A stretch of 64,000 nt of DNA, taken from positions 62,001-126,000 of the forward strand of contig JABSRP010000001.1 in NCBI GenBank assembly GCA_013215145.1, given 5' to 3'. The notes under the pieces are model-generated. The model did no database searches. It was not told the origin of the DNA and saw only the letters and a list, made by a program, of their open reading frames with translations. This document shows, one piece after another, positions 54,725 through 63,403 of the stretch (position 1 is its first letter; each line of letters opens with the position of its first letter). Made by a program: the position numbers and the translations under genes. The stretch is from Pseudobacteriovorax sp. (GTDB lineage: Bacteria > Bdellovibrionota_B > Oligoflexia > Oligoflexales > Oligoflexaceae).

Positions 54725-55426
54725 TTAGTGACTACGTGTGTAATTTGGCAATTCCCAATTTATGGGAACCTTCCCATGTTTGAGAAGGTACTGATTTGCC
54801 TGTGAAAACGGCTTTGTCCCGAAGAAACCTCTATGAGCAGAAAGTGGAGAGGGGTGAGGCGACTCCAAGACAAGGTGTTTCTCTCGATCTATGACTTTTC
54901 CTTTCTTTTGAGCGTAGGAACCCCATAGGATAAAGACAACATTCTCTCTTCGAGCACTTAACTCGGCAATAACAGCATCAGTGAACATTTCCCAACCTCT
55001 CTTTTGGTGAGAGCCTGCTTTTCCTCGTTCTACAGTCAAAACCGAATTTAGCAATAGAACACCTTGCTCAGCCCAGCGTTTTAAATGCCCATGAGAAGCT
55101 GGTTCGATTGCCAAATCTGTCTTCAATTCCTTGTAAATGTTCAAAAGAGACGGAGGGACAGGGACCCCAACAGGAACAGAAAACGATAGTCCGTGAGCCT
55201 GGCCATCCCCGTGGTAAGGGTCCTGACCTAAAATTACAACTTTGACACCTTCAAACAAAGATAGTTCAAAAGAACTAAAGTACTCCGCCGAAGGAGGGAA
55301 AATCGTCTTTCCTGATTTCAATTGCTCCACAAGAAACGTTCTAAGCTCTGCCATATAAGGCTGCTCGAACTGTTCTTTTAGGACTTGTTTCCAACAATCA
55401 GGCATCTTTACCGAATCAATACGCAA
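54725..55426 (-). CDS. ung: Uracil-DNA glycosylase (family 1)
   Basis: Removes uracil from DNA to start base excision repair. The 233-residue protein (E. coli 229) has the water-activating loop GQDPYHGDGQAHGLSFSV with the catalytic Asp, the LLNSVLTVE strand, VFILWGSYAQKKG and the DNA-intercalation loop HPSPLSAHRGFFG. Start is TTG at 55426, six bases after TAGGAG. It is divergent from the response regulator gene across a 239-base AT-rich gap. Confidence 0.96.
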   Translation of the reverse strand: MRIDSVKMPDCWKQVLKEQFEQPYMAELRTFLVEQLKSGKTIFPPSAEYFSSFELSLFEGVKVVILGQDPYHGDGQAHGLSFSVPVGVPVPPSLLNIYKELKTDLAIEPASHGHLKRWAEQGVLLLNSVLTVERGKAGSHQKRGWEMFTDAVIAELSARRENVVFILWGSYAQKKGKVIDREKHLVLESPHPSPLSAHRGFFGTKPFSQANQYLLKHGKVPINWELPNYTRSH

Positions 55427-55665
55427 ATCTTACTCCTAAAATATGCCCAGCAGGCAATATCCTTTCCTACTCAATACATCTTGGCAATGTGAAAATCAGC
55501 AGAAACCTGAACCCAAAGCCGAACTTTGGACAAATATACCAAACATAACTACCTGTTATTACATAATTATTTTCAATAATTTAATAATCGAAGTAAAAAC
55601 CGGATAAGAATTATAGGCACTCCATAGGGTAGACATCGTTATATTAATATATGGTGAGGTGACTC

Positions 55666-56253
55666 ATGTCTAATGGCGCAGAAAAATGTTTGATCATTGA
55701 TGACAGCTACGAGTTTGGTCAGCTTTTGACCCAACTTCTTCAAGACAGGTTTGATACTAGCTACGCACCTGATGTGTTTACCGCGCAATCACTTATCAAA
55801 AAACACAGATTCTCCGTGATTCTTTGCGATGTTCATATGCCCATCATGGGAGGGTTTGATTTCTCGATGGAGTTAAGAAAGCAGCATATAGACACTCCTA
55901 TCATCTATATTACCGGAGATATCACTCCAGAGATCTCTAAAAAAGCACTGTCTTGTGGAGGAGCCAACTTATTGGCAAAACCTATCGACTTTGACCAATT
56001 GCTAGAAAAAATAAATCTAGCCATCGAACACAGTGGGGATCAATCCAGAAACTCGCTGAGTGAACAGGACCTAGCATATATCTACAATCAAATAAAAACT
56101 TACTACTTTGACATCGATCAAATGCTTGCTCTTATCGAAAGCCATAATATTCCTTTCGATGTCGTCTACCAAGAGCTCGAAAAAAAGCGAGACTTTGGTA
56201 AGTGTCTTCTCGATCAATTGGAGGGTATCAAGTCCATAGCCCATGTTGCCTAA
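55666..56253 (+). CDS. Response regulator with unclassified C-terminal region
   Basis: A 195-residue protein whose residues 6-122 form a receiver domain: acidic pair IIDDS, phosphoacceptor Asp55 in LCDVHMP, Thr in YITGD and Lys in LAKPIDF. The C-terminal 65 residues (EQDLAYIYNQIKTYYFDIDQ..., YQELEKKRDFGKCLLDQL) are helical with no DNA-binding or enzyme motif; they may be a small interaction domain. GAGGTG lies before the ATG. No histidine kinase gene is adjacent. Confidence 0.9.
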   Translation: MSNGAEKCLIIDDSYEFGQLLTQLLQDRFDTSYAPDVFTAQSLIKKHRFSVILCDVHMPIMGGFDFSMELRKQHIDTPIIYITGDITPEISKKALSCGGANLLAKPIDFDQLLEKINLAIEHSGDQSRNSLSEQDLAYIYNQIKTYYFDIDQMLALIESHNIPFDVVYQELEKKRDFGKCLLDQLEGIKSIAHVA

Positions 56254-56275
56254 AACTTTCTATTTTCCCTCTGTT

Positions 56276-56341
56276 CCAAATGTCAGGCAGAACGTGCTAA
56301 AATTTTGTTAAGTTTATTGATCTAAGTTCTGATGACATTGG
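56276..56341. repeat. Imperfect inverted repeat before a small gene
   Basis: Arms at 56276-56293 (CCAAATGTCAGGCAGAAC) and 56326-56341 (GTTCTGATGACATTGG) pair over about 16 positions with a small bulge and a 32-base AT-rich loop. The right arm ends eight bases before the ATG of the 52-residue gene. It could be an RNA structure or an operator; no T-tract follows, so it is not a normal terminator. Confidence 0.4.
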
Positions 56342-56349
56342 AATAAAAT

Positions 56350-56508
56350 ATGAATAATAAAGACGAAATGAAGCGTTCTTTCAAAAAAGCCATACTCAAG
56401 CTTAAGAATGGTAGTGCTTCTTCCGAGCAGATTGCCAAAGAATTTGCAGATGCGGTAGAGCTATTCGTCAAAAGCGAAAACTTGGAAAAAATGCCTAAGT
56501 CTTCCTAA
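56350..56508 (+). CDS. Small hypothetical protein, 52 residues
   Basis: An ATG frame of 52 codons beginning MNNKDEMKRSFKKAILKLKN and continuing with SSEQIAKEFADAVELFV. The text is charged and amphipathic, with two likely helices, and reads as a real small protein rather than noise. The ribosome binding site is weak (GGAA). It overlaps the convergent hydroxylase-family gene by 14 bases. No family recognised. Confidence 0.45.
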   Translation: MNNKDEMKRSFKKAILKLKNGSASSEQIAKEFADAVELFVKSENLEKMPKSS

Positions 56509-57301
56509 AAGGCATAAGAATGACCCCCAAAAGAGTCGAATTTTGAGCCGGATCAACCCATTCTTCCAGCCCTATGTCTATTCCACGATTCCCAGATTTT
56601 GCCTGTTTGGTATAAGATCCGAATATCCGATCCCATAATGATAGATTAAATCCAAAATTTGAGTCGGTTTCTACATTTACTTTTGAGTGATGGATCCTAT
56701 GCATATCAGGAGTTACTAAGAATTTGCGCACGATCTTCTCCCAAAGGAGGGGCAAGGAATAGTTCCCATGATTGAACAAAGCCATGGAACTTAGAATTAT
56801 TTCGAACAAAAGAATCGCTGTCACTGAAGGACCGATCATCAAAATACAAAAGCATTTGATTAACATAGATAAGAGTATTTCAATAGGATGAAACCGAAAC
56901 CCTGTGGTGACATCAAAACCAGGATCACTATGGTGAACTCGGTGTAGTCTCCACAAAATTGGTATGCGATGAAATAATCGATGCTGCCAGTAAATAATCA
57001 AATCAAATAGCAAAACACAAAGAATAATCACAAATAAGTGATCCGAAATATCAAGCAGGTTAAACAAACCCATTTCATTCAAATAGGCCCAATGAGCAAC
57101 TCCGACAGCAGCAGAGCTAAAAACCAATCTCAATACAAAACCATTAATAATCGTTAAGCCGACGTTAGTTATCCATCTTTGTGACGTCTTTGCGGCAAAT
57201 TGATAAAATTTAAACCTTCGCTCTAGCACCCCGAATATAATTAAACATCCAAGGAAAATAGACAGACGCAGCGTTCCTTCGTTTTCCACAATCCAAGTCA
57301 T
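56495..57301 (-). CDS. Sterol desaturase / fatty acid hydroxylase family protein
   Basis: A 268-residue membrane enzyme with several hydrophobic segments (about residues 10-25, 45-60, 85-105, 150-180). The diiron histidine clusters are HRLFH, HRVHHSD and HRIHHSK, with FRFHP between them, the pattern of the fatty acid hydroxylase superfamily. The substrate lipid cannot be deduced. I chose ATG at 57301 with GAGGG seven bases before it; a Met nine codons upstream lacks a good site. Confidence 0.88.
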   Translation of the reverse strand: MTWIVENEGTLRLSIFLGCLIIFGVLERRFKFYQFAAKTSQRWITNVGLTIINGFVLRLVFSSAAVGVAHWAYLNEMGLFNLLDISDHLFVIILCVLLFDLIIYWQHRLFHRIPILWRLHRVHHSDPGFDVTTGFRFHPIEILLSMLIKCFCILMIGPSVTAILLFEIILSSMALFNHGNYSLPLLWEKIVRKFLVTPDMHRIHHSKVNVETDSNFGFNLSLWDRIFGSYTKQAKSGNRGIDIGLEEWVDPAQNSTLLGVILMPFRKT

Positions 57302-57496
57302 AGACAGGCCCTCGAAACAATATTCCAAGATAAATTATATATGCGAAATGTTTAGCAATTCAAGGAGGCAAAGGTGGCACTCGCTGCAGGAACAAAGACC
57401 CTCTGCTGAAAGCCTAGAAAAACTAGAGCGGTTTGCTTTTTTCAAACCCATCAGCTATCAAGCCAGAAGGCAACATCATATATAGGAATTTCCAAC

Positions 57497-59200
57497 ATGT
57501 TATTACGCTTCCCTACCCTACTGATCACCCTACTCGGATTGAGCCATACACCAGTTATGGCTTCAGAGATCGCCGATCAAATCTTTTTCAACGCCCATAT
57601 CATATCCGATAGCAAGTCCCAGAAAACCTCAGAAGCTCTGGCCATCAAAGGCCAAAGGATCTTGGCTGTGGGAAGCCAAAAATCGATGGAAGCTTTAAAA
57701 GGCAAAAACACCAAAATGACTGACTTAAATGGCAGAACCGTTTTTCCCGGTCTTCATGAAGGCCACGGCCATTTACTTCGAATTGGTCAAAAAATCACTG
57801 AAGTTGATTTAAGTGGCCTACGAAGTAAAGATCTGATTTTGAAGCGTCTCAAAGACAGGGAAAAAAAACTAGCGAAGGGGCAATGGCTTATTGGTACTGG
57901 ATGGGATCAAAATCTTTGGGAAAATAAATCATTTCCTTCTATAGATGATCTCAAAAGTATCAATCAAGAAAGACCAATCTATTTAAGAAGGGTTGACGGG
58001 CACGCAATCTGGGTCAACCAAAAAGCATTGGACCTTGCTGGAATAACAAAGCAAACCACCATTCCCCTTGGAGGAATCATACATCGCAATCCAAACGGCT
58101 CTCCAAACGGAATCCTCATTGACAATGCTATGCTGCTTGTGGAAAACGTCATGCCAAAAATGAACAGAGATGAAAAAATCAAAGCTATCAAAGCAGCTAT
58201 AACACTAGCTAACAGCCTAGGTCTAACGGCCTTTCATGACGCAGGAACAGATCGAGAGACCATCGACATATACGAATCTCTCCACAAGAAGGGCGAACTA
58301 AACATCCGACTCAATGTGATGGTTGACGGACACGATCCTAGTTTGGTTCAAATGTGGTGGAAACGCGGCCCACTTTCGACTAAAGATGACATGCTCTTAA
58401 TTCGCTCTTTTAAACTATCATTAGATGGAGCACTTGGATCTCGCGGCGCCCACTTACTTGAAGACTATTCTGATAAACCAGGACAACGCGGATTAAGTCT
58501 AATCCCTCCAAATAAAGTCAAAGACATAGTCGAAGGATCCATAAAAACAGGCTTTCAACTGGCCATTCATGCCATCGGTGATAAGGCAAATAGAGACGTT
58601 CTAAACATTTACGAGGAAGCCTTACGTAAGCACCCGCAACTTGACCACAGGTTTCGCATTGAACATGCTCAAATTTTGGATGAAAAGGACATTCATCGCT
58701 TTGCCAAACTAAATATTATTGCATCTATGCAAGGGACACATTGTACTTCCGATTCGCCATGGGTTCCTATTCGTATTGGTCAACAAAGAACCAATGAAGG
58801 GGCTTATGTTTGGCAGAAGCTATTGAAGTCTGGAGCCAAATTAGTTGGTGGATCTGATGCTCCCGTAGAAAGTCTAAACCCGTATTGGGGCATCTATAGT
58901 TCGATGACTCGGCAAAATCACTCGGGCCAGCCTCTCCAAGGGTGGAATGCTTCTCAGAGAATGAGTTTTTCTGAAGCCTTAACGACCTACACTCAAGCGG
59001 CATCATATGCTATGTTTCTAGATCAAAGGTCAGGGACTCTGAGCAAAGGCATGCTAGCTGATTTCACAGTAATAGACAAAAAAAATTTTGATGGATCAAA
59101 TCCCAAGGAACTTATTCATGTGAAGACTCATATGACAGTAGTAGCTGGCAGAACTGTATTTAAATCATCACAAACGAAAAAGAGCGAGCTCAGTCACTAG
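57497..59200 (+). CDS. Exported amidohydrolase, YtcJ-like
   Basis: A 567-residue metal-dependent hydrolase with a signal peptide (cut near VMASE). Metal motif I is HEGHGHLL, a variant of HxHxH-type text; then DGHAIWVN, FHDAGTDRET, LSLDGALGSRGAHLLEDYSD, AIHAIGDKANRDVL, RIEHAQ and SDAPVESLNPYWGIY, all typical of the YtcJ-like amidohydrolase 3 group. The substrate is unknown; export suggests it acts on a periplasmic or outside compound. AGGAA lies before the ATG. It is monocistronic and converges on the lipoprotein genes. Confidence 0.88.
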   Translation: MLLRFPTLLITLLGLSHTPVMASEIADQIFFNAHIISDSKSQKTSEALAIKGQRILAVGSQKSMEALKGKNTKMTDLNGRTVFPGLHEGHGHLLRIGQKITEVDLSGLRSKDLILKRLKDREKKLAKGQWLIGTGWDQNLWENKSFPSIDDLKSINQERPIYLRRVDGHAIWVNQKALDLAGITKQTTIPLGGIIHRNPNGSPNGILIDNAMLLVENVMPKMNRDEKIKAIKAAITLANSLGLTAFHDAGTDRETIDIYESLHKKGELNIRLNVMVDGHDPSLVQMWWKRGPLSTKDDMLLIRSFKLSLDGALGSRGAHLLEDYSDKPGQRGLSLIPPNKVKDIVEGSIKTGFQLAIHAIGDKANRDVLNIYEEALRKHPQLDHRFRIEHAQILDEKDIHRFAKLNIIASMQGTHCTSDSPWVPIRIGQQRTNEGAYVWQKLLKSGAKLVGGSDAPVESLNPYWGIYSSMTRQNHSGQPLQGWNASQRMSFSEALTTYTQAASYAMFLDQRSGTLSKGMLADFTVIDKKNFDGSNPKELIHVKTHMTVVAGRTVFKSSQTKKSELSH

Positions 59201-59209
59201 GAGGCTATA

Positions 59210-59230
59210 GCGAGGCGTCAAAGGCCTCGC
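59210..59230. terminator. GC-rich hairpin between convergent genes
   Basis: A perfect seven-base-pair stem (GCGAGGC / GCCTCGC) with a seven-base loop lies between the amidohydrolase stop and the end of the lipoprotein gene. Neither side has a T-tract, so classical intrinsic termination is doubtful. Confidence 0.3.
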
Positions 59231-59248
59231 AAACCGATTACTAAAAGC

Positions 59249-59641
59249 TTATTCGGAAAACGGTCCAAAATGGGTTTCGCAGTCGGTTTCGTAAAGGATT
59301 CTTCTGTTTTCAACGGCACAAGAATCATTTAGGCCATCATCTTTCAGTCCATTGCAATATGATTCCAAACTATCAAAGCTTTGTTTCGTAACACAGGCCT
59401 CACCATCTACAACATCCTCAAAATCGTAATTATAATCTTCTTTGATATTTGATTCTTTTTTGGACGAAGAATCACTTGTTACAGATTCTGTAGTGGTACC
59501 TGGCGTTCCTAAATCCACTTCACTATTCGTAGAATTTGTCTTAGGGGCAGGAGCTGATGCATTACGACCAGTTTGTTGGGCACTTTCTCCGCAAGACATA
59601 ACGAAAAAACTCAGCATCCCTAGCAACATCAATATTCTCAT
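59249..59641 (-). CDS. Small cysteine-containing lipoprotein
   Basis: A 130-residue protein with a signal peptide and lipobox VMSC (lipid Cys17). Residues about 20-70 are a Ser/Thr/Asn-rich linker; the C-terminal 50 residues hold four cysteines spaced CVTKQ...YCNGLKD...SCAVEN...DCETHFG, likely two disulfides. No family recognised. It is the last of four consecutive lipoprotein genes on this strand, 20 bases after the previous one; its cysteine-rich end resembles the C-terminal cysteine text of the larger proteins only loosely. Confidence 0.65.
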   Translation of the reverse strand: MRILMLLGMLSFFVMSCGESAQQTGRNASAPAPKTNSTNSEVDLGTPGTTTESVTSDSSSKKESNIKEDYNYDFEDVVDGEACVTKQSFDSLESYCNGLKDDGLNDSCAVENRRILYETDCETHFGPFSE

Positions 59642-59661
59642 CTTTCTATACCTCAGCTTGT

Positions 59662-60270
59662 TTATAAAACGATCAACAACCGTCGACCGCTAGGCCCCAG
59701 CTCTATAACTCTGTAACTAGGGCCTCGAATTCCCGCTTGATCTAAAATATCTAAAACCGCAATACCATTGACGCCTAATCCCCAAGAGATTACGGCATAT
59801 CCTGGCTTGTCATACTCTAAAACCACAGACTCATTGGTTTGTAGCAAATTCCTCTGCTCAAACGTAAGAGATGGTCTACTGACATCCTTTTTATTGGCAA
59901 ACAAATGATTTGTTTGGTCGTGAGTTTCACTAAATCGGGTAATACGCTCAATACCAACTAATTGGCAACGGCTATCAAAGGCACCTTGCAATTGAGCAGC
60001 ACTACCCTCACCGAAATACTGACTTAGAATAACCAACCCCGAATCAGCATAATCAAGCCTTGCCGACCCTGATACTGTGATCTCGTTAATATTTTCCGCG
60101 GATTCACAAATGGGACCATCAGCATTAATATTAGCTGCTGAGAGGCCTACAGGGTCACTGACACCAGCACTACACCCCATGTTCAGGCATCCAGAAAAGA
60201 GCCAAAGCGCGCCGACAAAAATATACGGATTTCGTCTCAACCATCCCATCATGTGACCCCATATCCTCAT
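59662..60270 (-). CDS. Hypothetical lipoprotein, 202 residues
   Basis: The signal peptide ends in LFSGC (Cys28), a probable lipobox. The mature part is beta-rich (ITVSGSARLDYADSGLVIL, YAVISWGLGVNGIAVLDIL, YRVIELGPSGRRLLIVL), suggesting a carboxypeptidase-regulatory-like or other beta-sandwich fold, without a motif I can name. It starts 13 bases after the MACPF-like lipoprotein gene. A second Met seven codons in (60252) is an alternative start. Confidence 0.62.
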   Translation of the reverse strand: MRIWGHMMGWLRRNPYIFVGALWLFSGCLNMGCSAGVSDPVGLSAANINADGPICESAENINEITVSGSARLDYADSGLVILSQYFGEGSAAQLQGAFDSRCQLVGIERITRFSETHDQTNHLFANKKDVSRPSLTFEQRNLLQTNESVVLEYDKPGYAVISWGLGVNGIAVLDILDQAGIRGPSYRVIELGPSGRRLLIVL

Positions 60271-60283
60271 GATAGTCCGCTCA

Positions 60284-61591
60284 TTATAATAGTATCGACG
60301 AGTATTTAGTTCTTAATTCATCTTCCGTCGGAACTTGCTGACAATTGGTCACCCATTCTTCTTGAACCGAACAAGAATATATCAAGTCCTCTAATTCACC
60401 AATAGCCTCTGTACAAGCACGACTATCGGCAGTTGGCAACGAACAGGTCGAGCGAATTTCTTCCAATAAGTAGAACATATCATTGACCGCGTTTACTCTT
60501 GATTCGAACTCCGGTTCCGCAGATTTTAGAGCACTACGAGCCTGATTATATACCGATAGACCAACTGACAGCCTTGCTCTAGTATCTGTACTGGCATCTA
60601 GGCCTTGAGCAAATAGGTTGCGGGCATTTCGAAATTTCTCAGTCACCTCTGCAATCAGGTCGTCTTGAGAGAAATCTACACCAAATTCTGTACAGATCGA
60701 GCTATCAACAGAGCCCTCTGAAATACAATAAGTATCAAAATCATAAGCCTCTAGCATTTCGCAGGCCTCTCTCCTTCGATTCAACTCTGCGTCAATTGTT
60801 CCGTCACTCACACCGCCCGTCGTACCGCCCGTCGTCGCAGTTTCACAAGTTGACTGCAATAAATTCAAGGTTGGAGCTCCTGCATTATTATTCCCGGCCA
60901 TGACATCATTAAGAATCAACTCCAAATTAAGACCTAATTCATCCACAGACCGGTTAGTCTCGTTTTTAGCAGTGGCTTTAACAACGAGTAGTAATCTAGA
61001 ACCAAAAACAGCCTCGGAAACATACCGATCACCACAATTATCACGAAACTCAAAGTAATCTGAGCCATCTTGAATAATCGATTGACTATCAGTATTCAAA
61101 TCTGGAGCTGTAGTATTAACCCTGGCGATACGGTCACGATACACAAGCTCGGTAACGGCAACCAATTCATCAGTACTTACAGTCATTTCATTAATTTTTT
61201 TAGAAGTCAAATCAGCGTTAAACTCGTACTTGCTTTCTGGTCCAGTAAACCCTACACCCAATGACAAAGAGCTCTCAAGTCTCGTAATGAGGTCTCGTTT
61301 TGTTTTTACAATATCAATTGTACTTTCGGTCTGGTTCATAGGAGATATGGTGATTTTATCCTGGGGAATCGTCAAACAGTTGCCTCTAGGATTTCCCGTA
61401 AAAATATCATAACCATCACCCACCATTGCCAAAGCGCCAGTAGCACCAGGAGTTCCAGTATTCGCTCCAATTTGATTACTTTGTGTTGAGTTACTTTCGA
61501 CAGTGATTGGTCTCGATTCTTTTTTACAAGACCACAAGGTCACCGACATCAGCAATGCAATTCCTGTTTCCTTACTCAATAACTTCGTCAT
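60284..61591 (-). CDS. Lipoprotein with degenerate MACPF-like domain (paralogue 1)
   Basis: A 435-residue lipoprotein; lipobox LWSC with Cys22. After a Ser/Thr linker comes VGDGYDIFTGNPRGNCL (57-73) and, at 186-198, CGDRYVSEAVFGS, which fits the spacing of the MACPF signature Y-G-T-H-F/Y-x6-G-G with substitutions at C, D, R and S. The region around 240-275 is a Gly/Thr-rich insert in place of the glycine-rich stretch seen in paralogue 2. The C-terminal half has many cysteines (YCISEGSVDSSIC, IYSCSVQEEWVTNC). It is about half identical by eye to the upstream gene in shared blocks. A pore-forming or perforin-like fold is inference. Confidence 0.65.
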   Translation of the reverse strand: MTKLLSKETGIALLMSVTLWSCKKESRPITVESNSTQSNQIGANTGTPGATGALAMVGDGYDIFTGNPRGNCLTIPQDKITISPMNQTESTIDIVKTKRDLITRLESSLSLGVGFTGPESKYEFNADLTSKKINEMTVSTDELVAVTELVYRDRIARVNTTAPDLNTDSQSIIQDGSDYFEFRDNCGDRYVSEAVFGSRLLLVVKATAKNETNRSVDELGLNLELILNDVMAGNNNAGAPTLNLLQSTCETATTGGTTGGVSDGTIDAELNRRREACEMLEAYDFDTYCISEGSVDSSICTEFGVDFSQDDLIAEVTEKFRNARNLFAQGLDASTDTRARLSVGLSVYNQARSALKSAEPEFESRVNAVNDMFYLLEEIRSTCSLPTADSRACTEAIGELEDLIYSCSVQEEWVTNCQQVPTEDELRTKYSSILL

Positions 61592-61640
61592 GTCTACTTT
61601 CCTCTAGAATATATGTACTTGTTCCACAATAATGTTAAAT

Positions 61641-63149
61641 CTAATCCTCAGTGCGCCTTAGCTCAAATTCTGACACTTCATTTTCAAGTATCCCATCACC
61701 CAGCTCGCTGATATTTCCTTTCGTATTTCCCGTCAATCTAATGACGCGACCACCACGATCGATGTCTTCGTACAAGATTAATTCCCATTTAGGCTTAAGA
61801 TTGACTTCTATACTACTAAGCCGGTCATTAAACTGATATCGGTCGCTTCCAAGAAAGTAATTCTGATCTAGGTTGTACTCCGCATATTCTGTAAAAAGAT
61901 TGCTATAATTAATCTCTATTGGAGTTCCTTGGAAATCTGTCTCCTCGAACAACTTTACGGTCCCAGCATTTCGAAGATCTAATACTTCAGCATATTTGGT
62001 CCTAAGAGTTTGCTCGTCCGGAACATTTGGACAATTCGCAGTCCATTCTGATTGTTTTGAACAGGAATATATTGTATTATTGATATCTTCTATGGCTTCT
62101 CCGCAGTCTTTCGAACCAAAGGAAAGATCGGCACATTCTGCTTTCATCTCTTCTGAGAGTTCAAACATGCTATTTACTTTATTAACTCTCTCTTCGAACT
62201 CACTGCCACTCTTAGCTTCAAGCGCTTTCGCTGCTGTATAGTCGCCAAAATCAATATCAAGCCTGACGTGCTTATCTTCAGCATTGACCACACTTGATGC
62301 AAATTTTTCTCTCGCCTCTCGAAACTGAGCACTAACCTCTGCCATCAATGCATCGTTGCTAAAGTCAATGTTATAGTTACCACAAATCGATGCCGGAGCT
62401 GCACCTTCTGTGACACAATAAGCCTCAAAATTAAGAGTACTCAAAATATCGCGGTTTTCCTGAGCATTCGAGTTACCCACGGAGCCATTGACTCCGAACC
62501 CAAAGAGACTGGATATTCCAAAATTCAGAGCATTCGAAACTTCACGACTACTATACTCATTACTATAGTTAGAAGATGCCTTAACAAATAACAGCATGCG
62601 CGAGCCATAGACAGCCTCCTTCACATACATATCTCCACACTGATCACGGAAACCAAAAAGGTCACCGTTTTCTTCTAGTGTTTCTGTCGGCTTACTTTTC
62701 AGACTTGGATCCTGTGGTTTTAGTCGTAAAACCCGGTCCCGATAGACCAACTCAGTAACAGCAACGAAATCTCGCGTTTTCATCTCGATTTCGTTCACAG
62801 TAGCAGTCGACCTAGAAACGCCAAAATTGAATATGCTATAGGAAACACCCAGCCCTATAGAGTTCGATTTTGCGACTTTTCGCATCAACTCGGTTTTTTT
62901 GTCGACAATGTCTAAGGTACTTTCAGTTTGCCTTAAAGGAGTAACTTCCACATCTTTAGCATCCAGAAAAAGGCAGTTTTCTTTTGGTGAGCCGGTAAAT
63001 CGATCGTAACCTTCCCCAACGAATCTAAGGATCTCCGCTGTGGAATGCTCGCTACCCGAAGAATTAGACACGCGGCCGTTTTTCGACTTTTCACAAGAGA
63101 CCAACCCGGTAACTATAGCTATACAGCTCAAAATTCTGACAACTTTCAT
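61641..63149 (-). CDS. Lipoprotein with MACPF-like domain and C-terminal beta-gamma-crystallin-like domain (paralogue 2)
   Basis: A 502-residue lipoprotein, lipobox LVSC with Cys19. Residues 44-60 read VGEGYDRFTGSPKENCL; 171-183 read CGDMYVKEAVYGS, a degenerate MACPF signature with conserved spacing; 206-226 contain a Ser/Gly/Phe-rich stretch (NFGISSLFGFGVNGS) such as follows the signature in MACPF proteins. Cysteine-rich text follows (YCVTEGAAPASIC, IYSCSKQSEWTANC). Residues about 396-500 form two Greek-key-like repeats; the first has NDRLSS (441-446), matching the N/D-N/D-x-x-S/T-S calcium motif of beta-gamma-crystallins, the second a degenerate NEVSE. GGAG lies eight bases before the ATG. 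It heads the four-lipoprotein run. Confidence 0.68.
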   Translation of the reverse strand: MKVVRILSCIAIVTGLVSCEKSKNGRVSNSSGSEHSTAEILRFVGEGYDRFTGSPKENCLFLDAKDVEVTPLRQTESTLDIVDKKTELMRKVAKSNSIGLGVSYSIFNFGVSRSTATVNEIEMKTRDFVAVTELVYRDRVLRLKPQDPSLKSKPTETLEENGDLFGFRDQCGDMYVKEAVYGSRMLLFVKASSNYSNEYSSREVSNALNFGISSLFGFGVNGSVGNSNAQENRDILSTLNFEAYCVTEGAAPASICGNYNIDFSNDALMAEVSAQFREAREKFASSVVNAEDKHVRLDIDFGDYTAAKALEAKSGSEFEERVNKVNSMFELSEEMKAECADLSFGSKDCGEAIEDINNTIYSCSKQSEWTANCPNVPDEQTLRTKYAEVLDLRNAGTVKLFEETDFQGTPIEINYSNLFTEYAEYNLDQNYFLGSDRYQFNDRLSSIEVNLKPKWELILYEDIDRGGRVIRLTGNTKGNISELGDGILENEVSEFELRRTED

Positions 63150-63403
63150 TTCATAAACTCCGCCTGATTTGAAGAACCTATCGGAATAGTTTATGGGTAA
63201 AATTAGATATCTCTATAATCAACTGTATATATTCATATTTTTCTGATATATTTTAGAAAAATCAGTGCTTTTAGGCCTCGATTTCAAAATTTTTTTGCAC
63301 TTTTATACCTCATTTGGCTAAGCTATTGCTTTGACAGGCGTGATTAAAAGATTTGCACGCTGTTGATAATTCCAACATCCGACGAACAAAAGGAAAGGAT
63401 CTG

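Noticed and set aside
57375..57388. TGGCACTCGCTGCA upstream of the amidohydrolase as a sigma54 promoter
   Set aside because: The GG and GC are eight bases apart, not the required ten.
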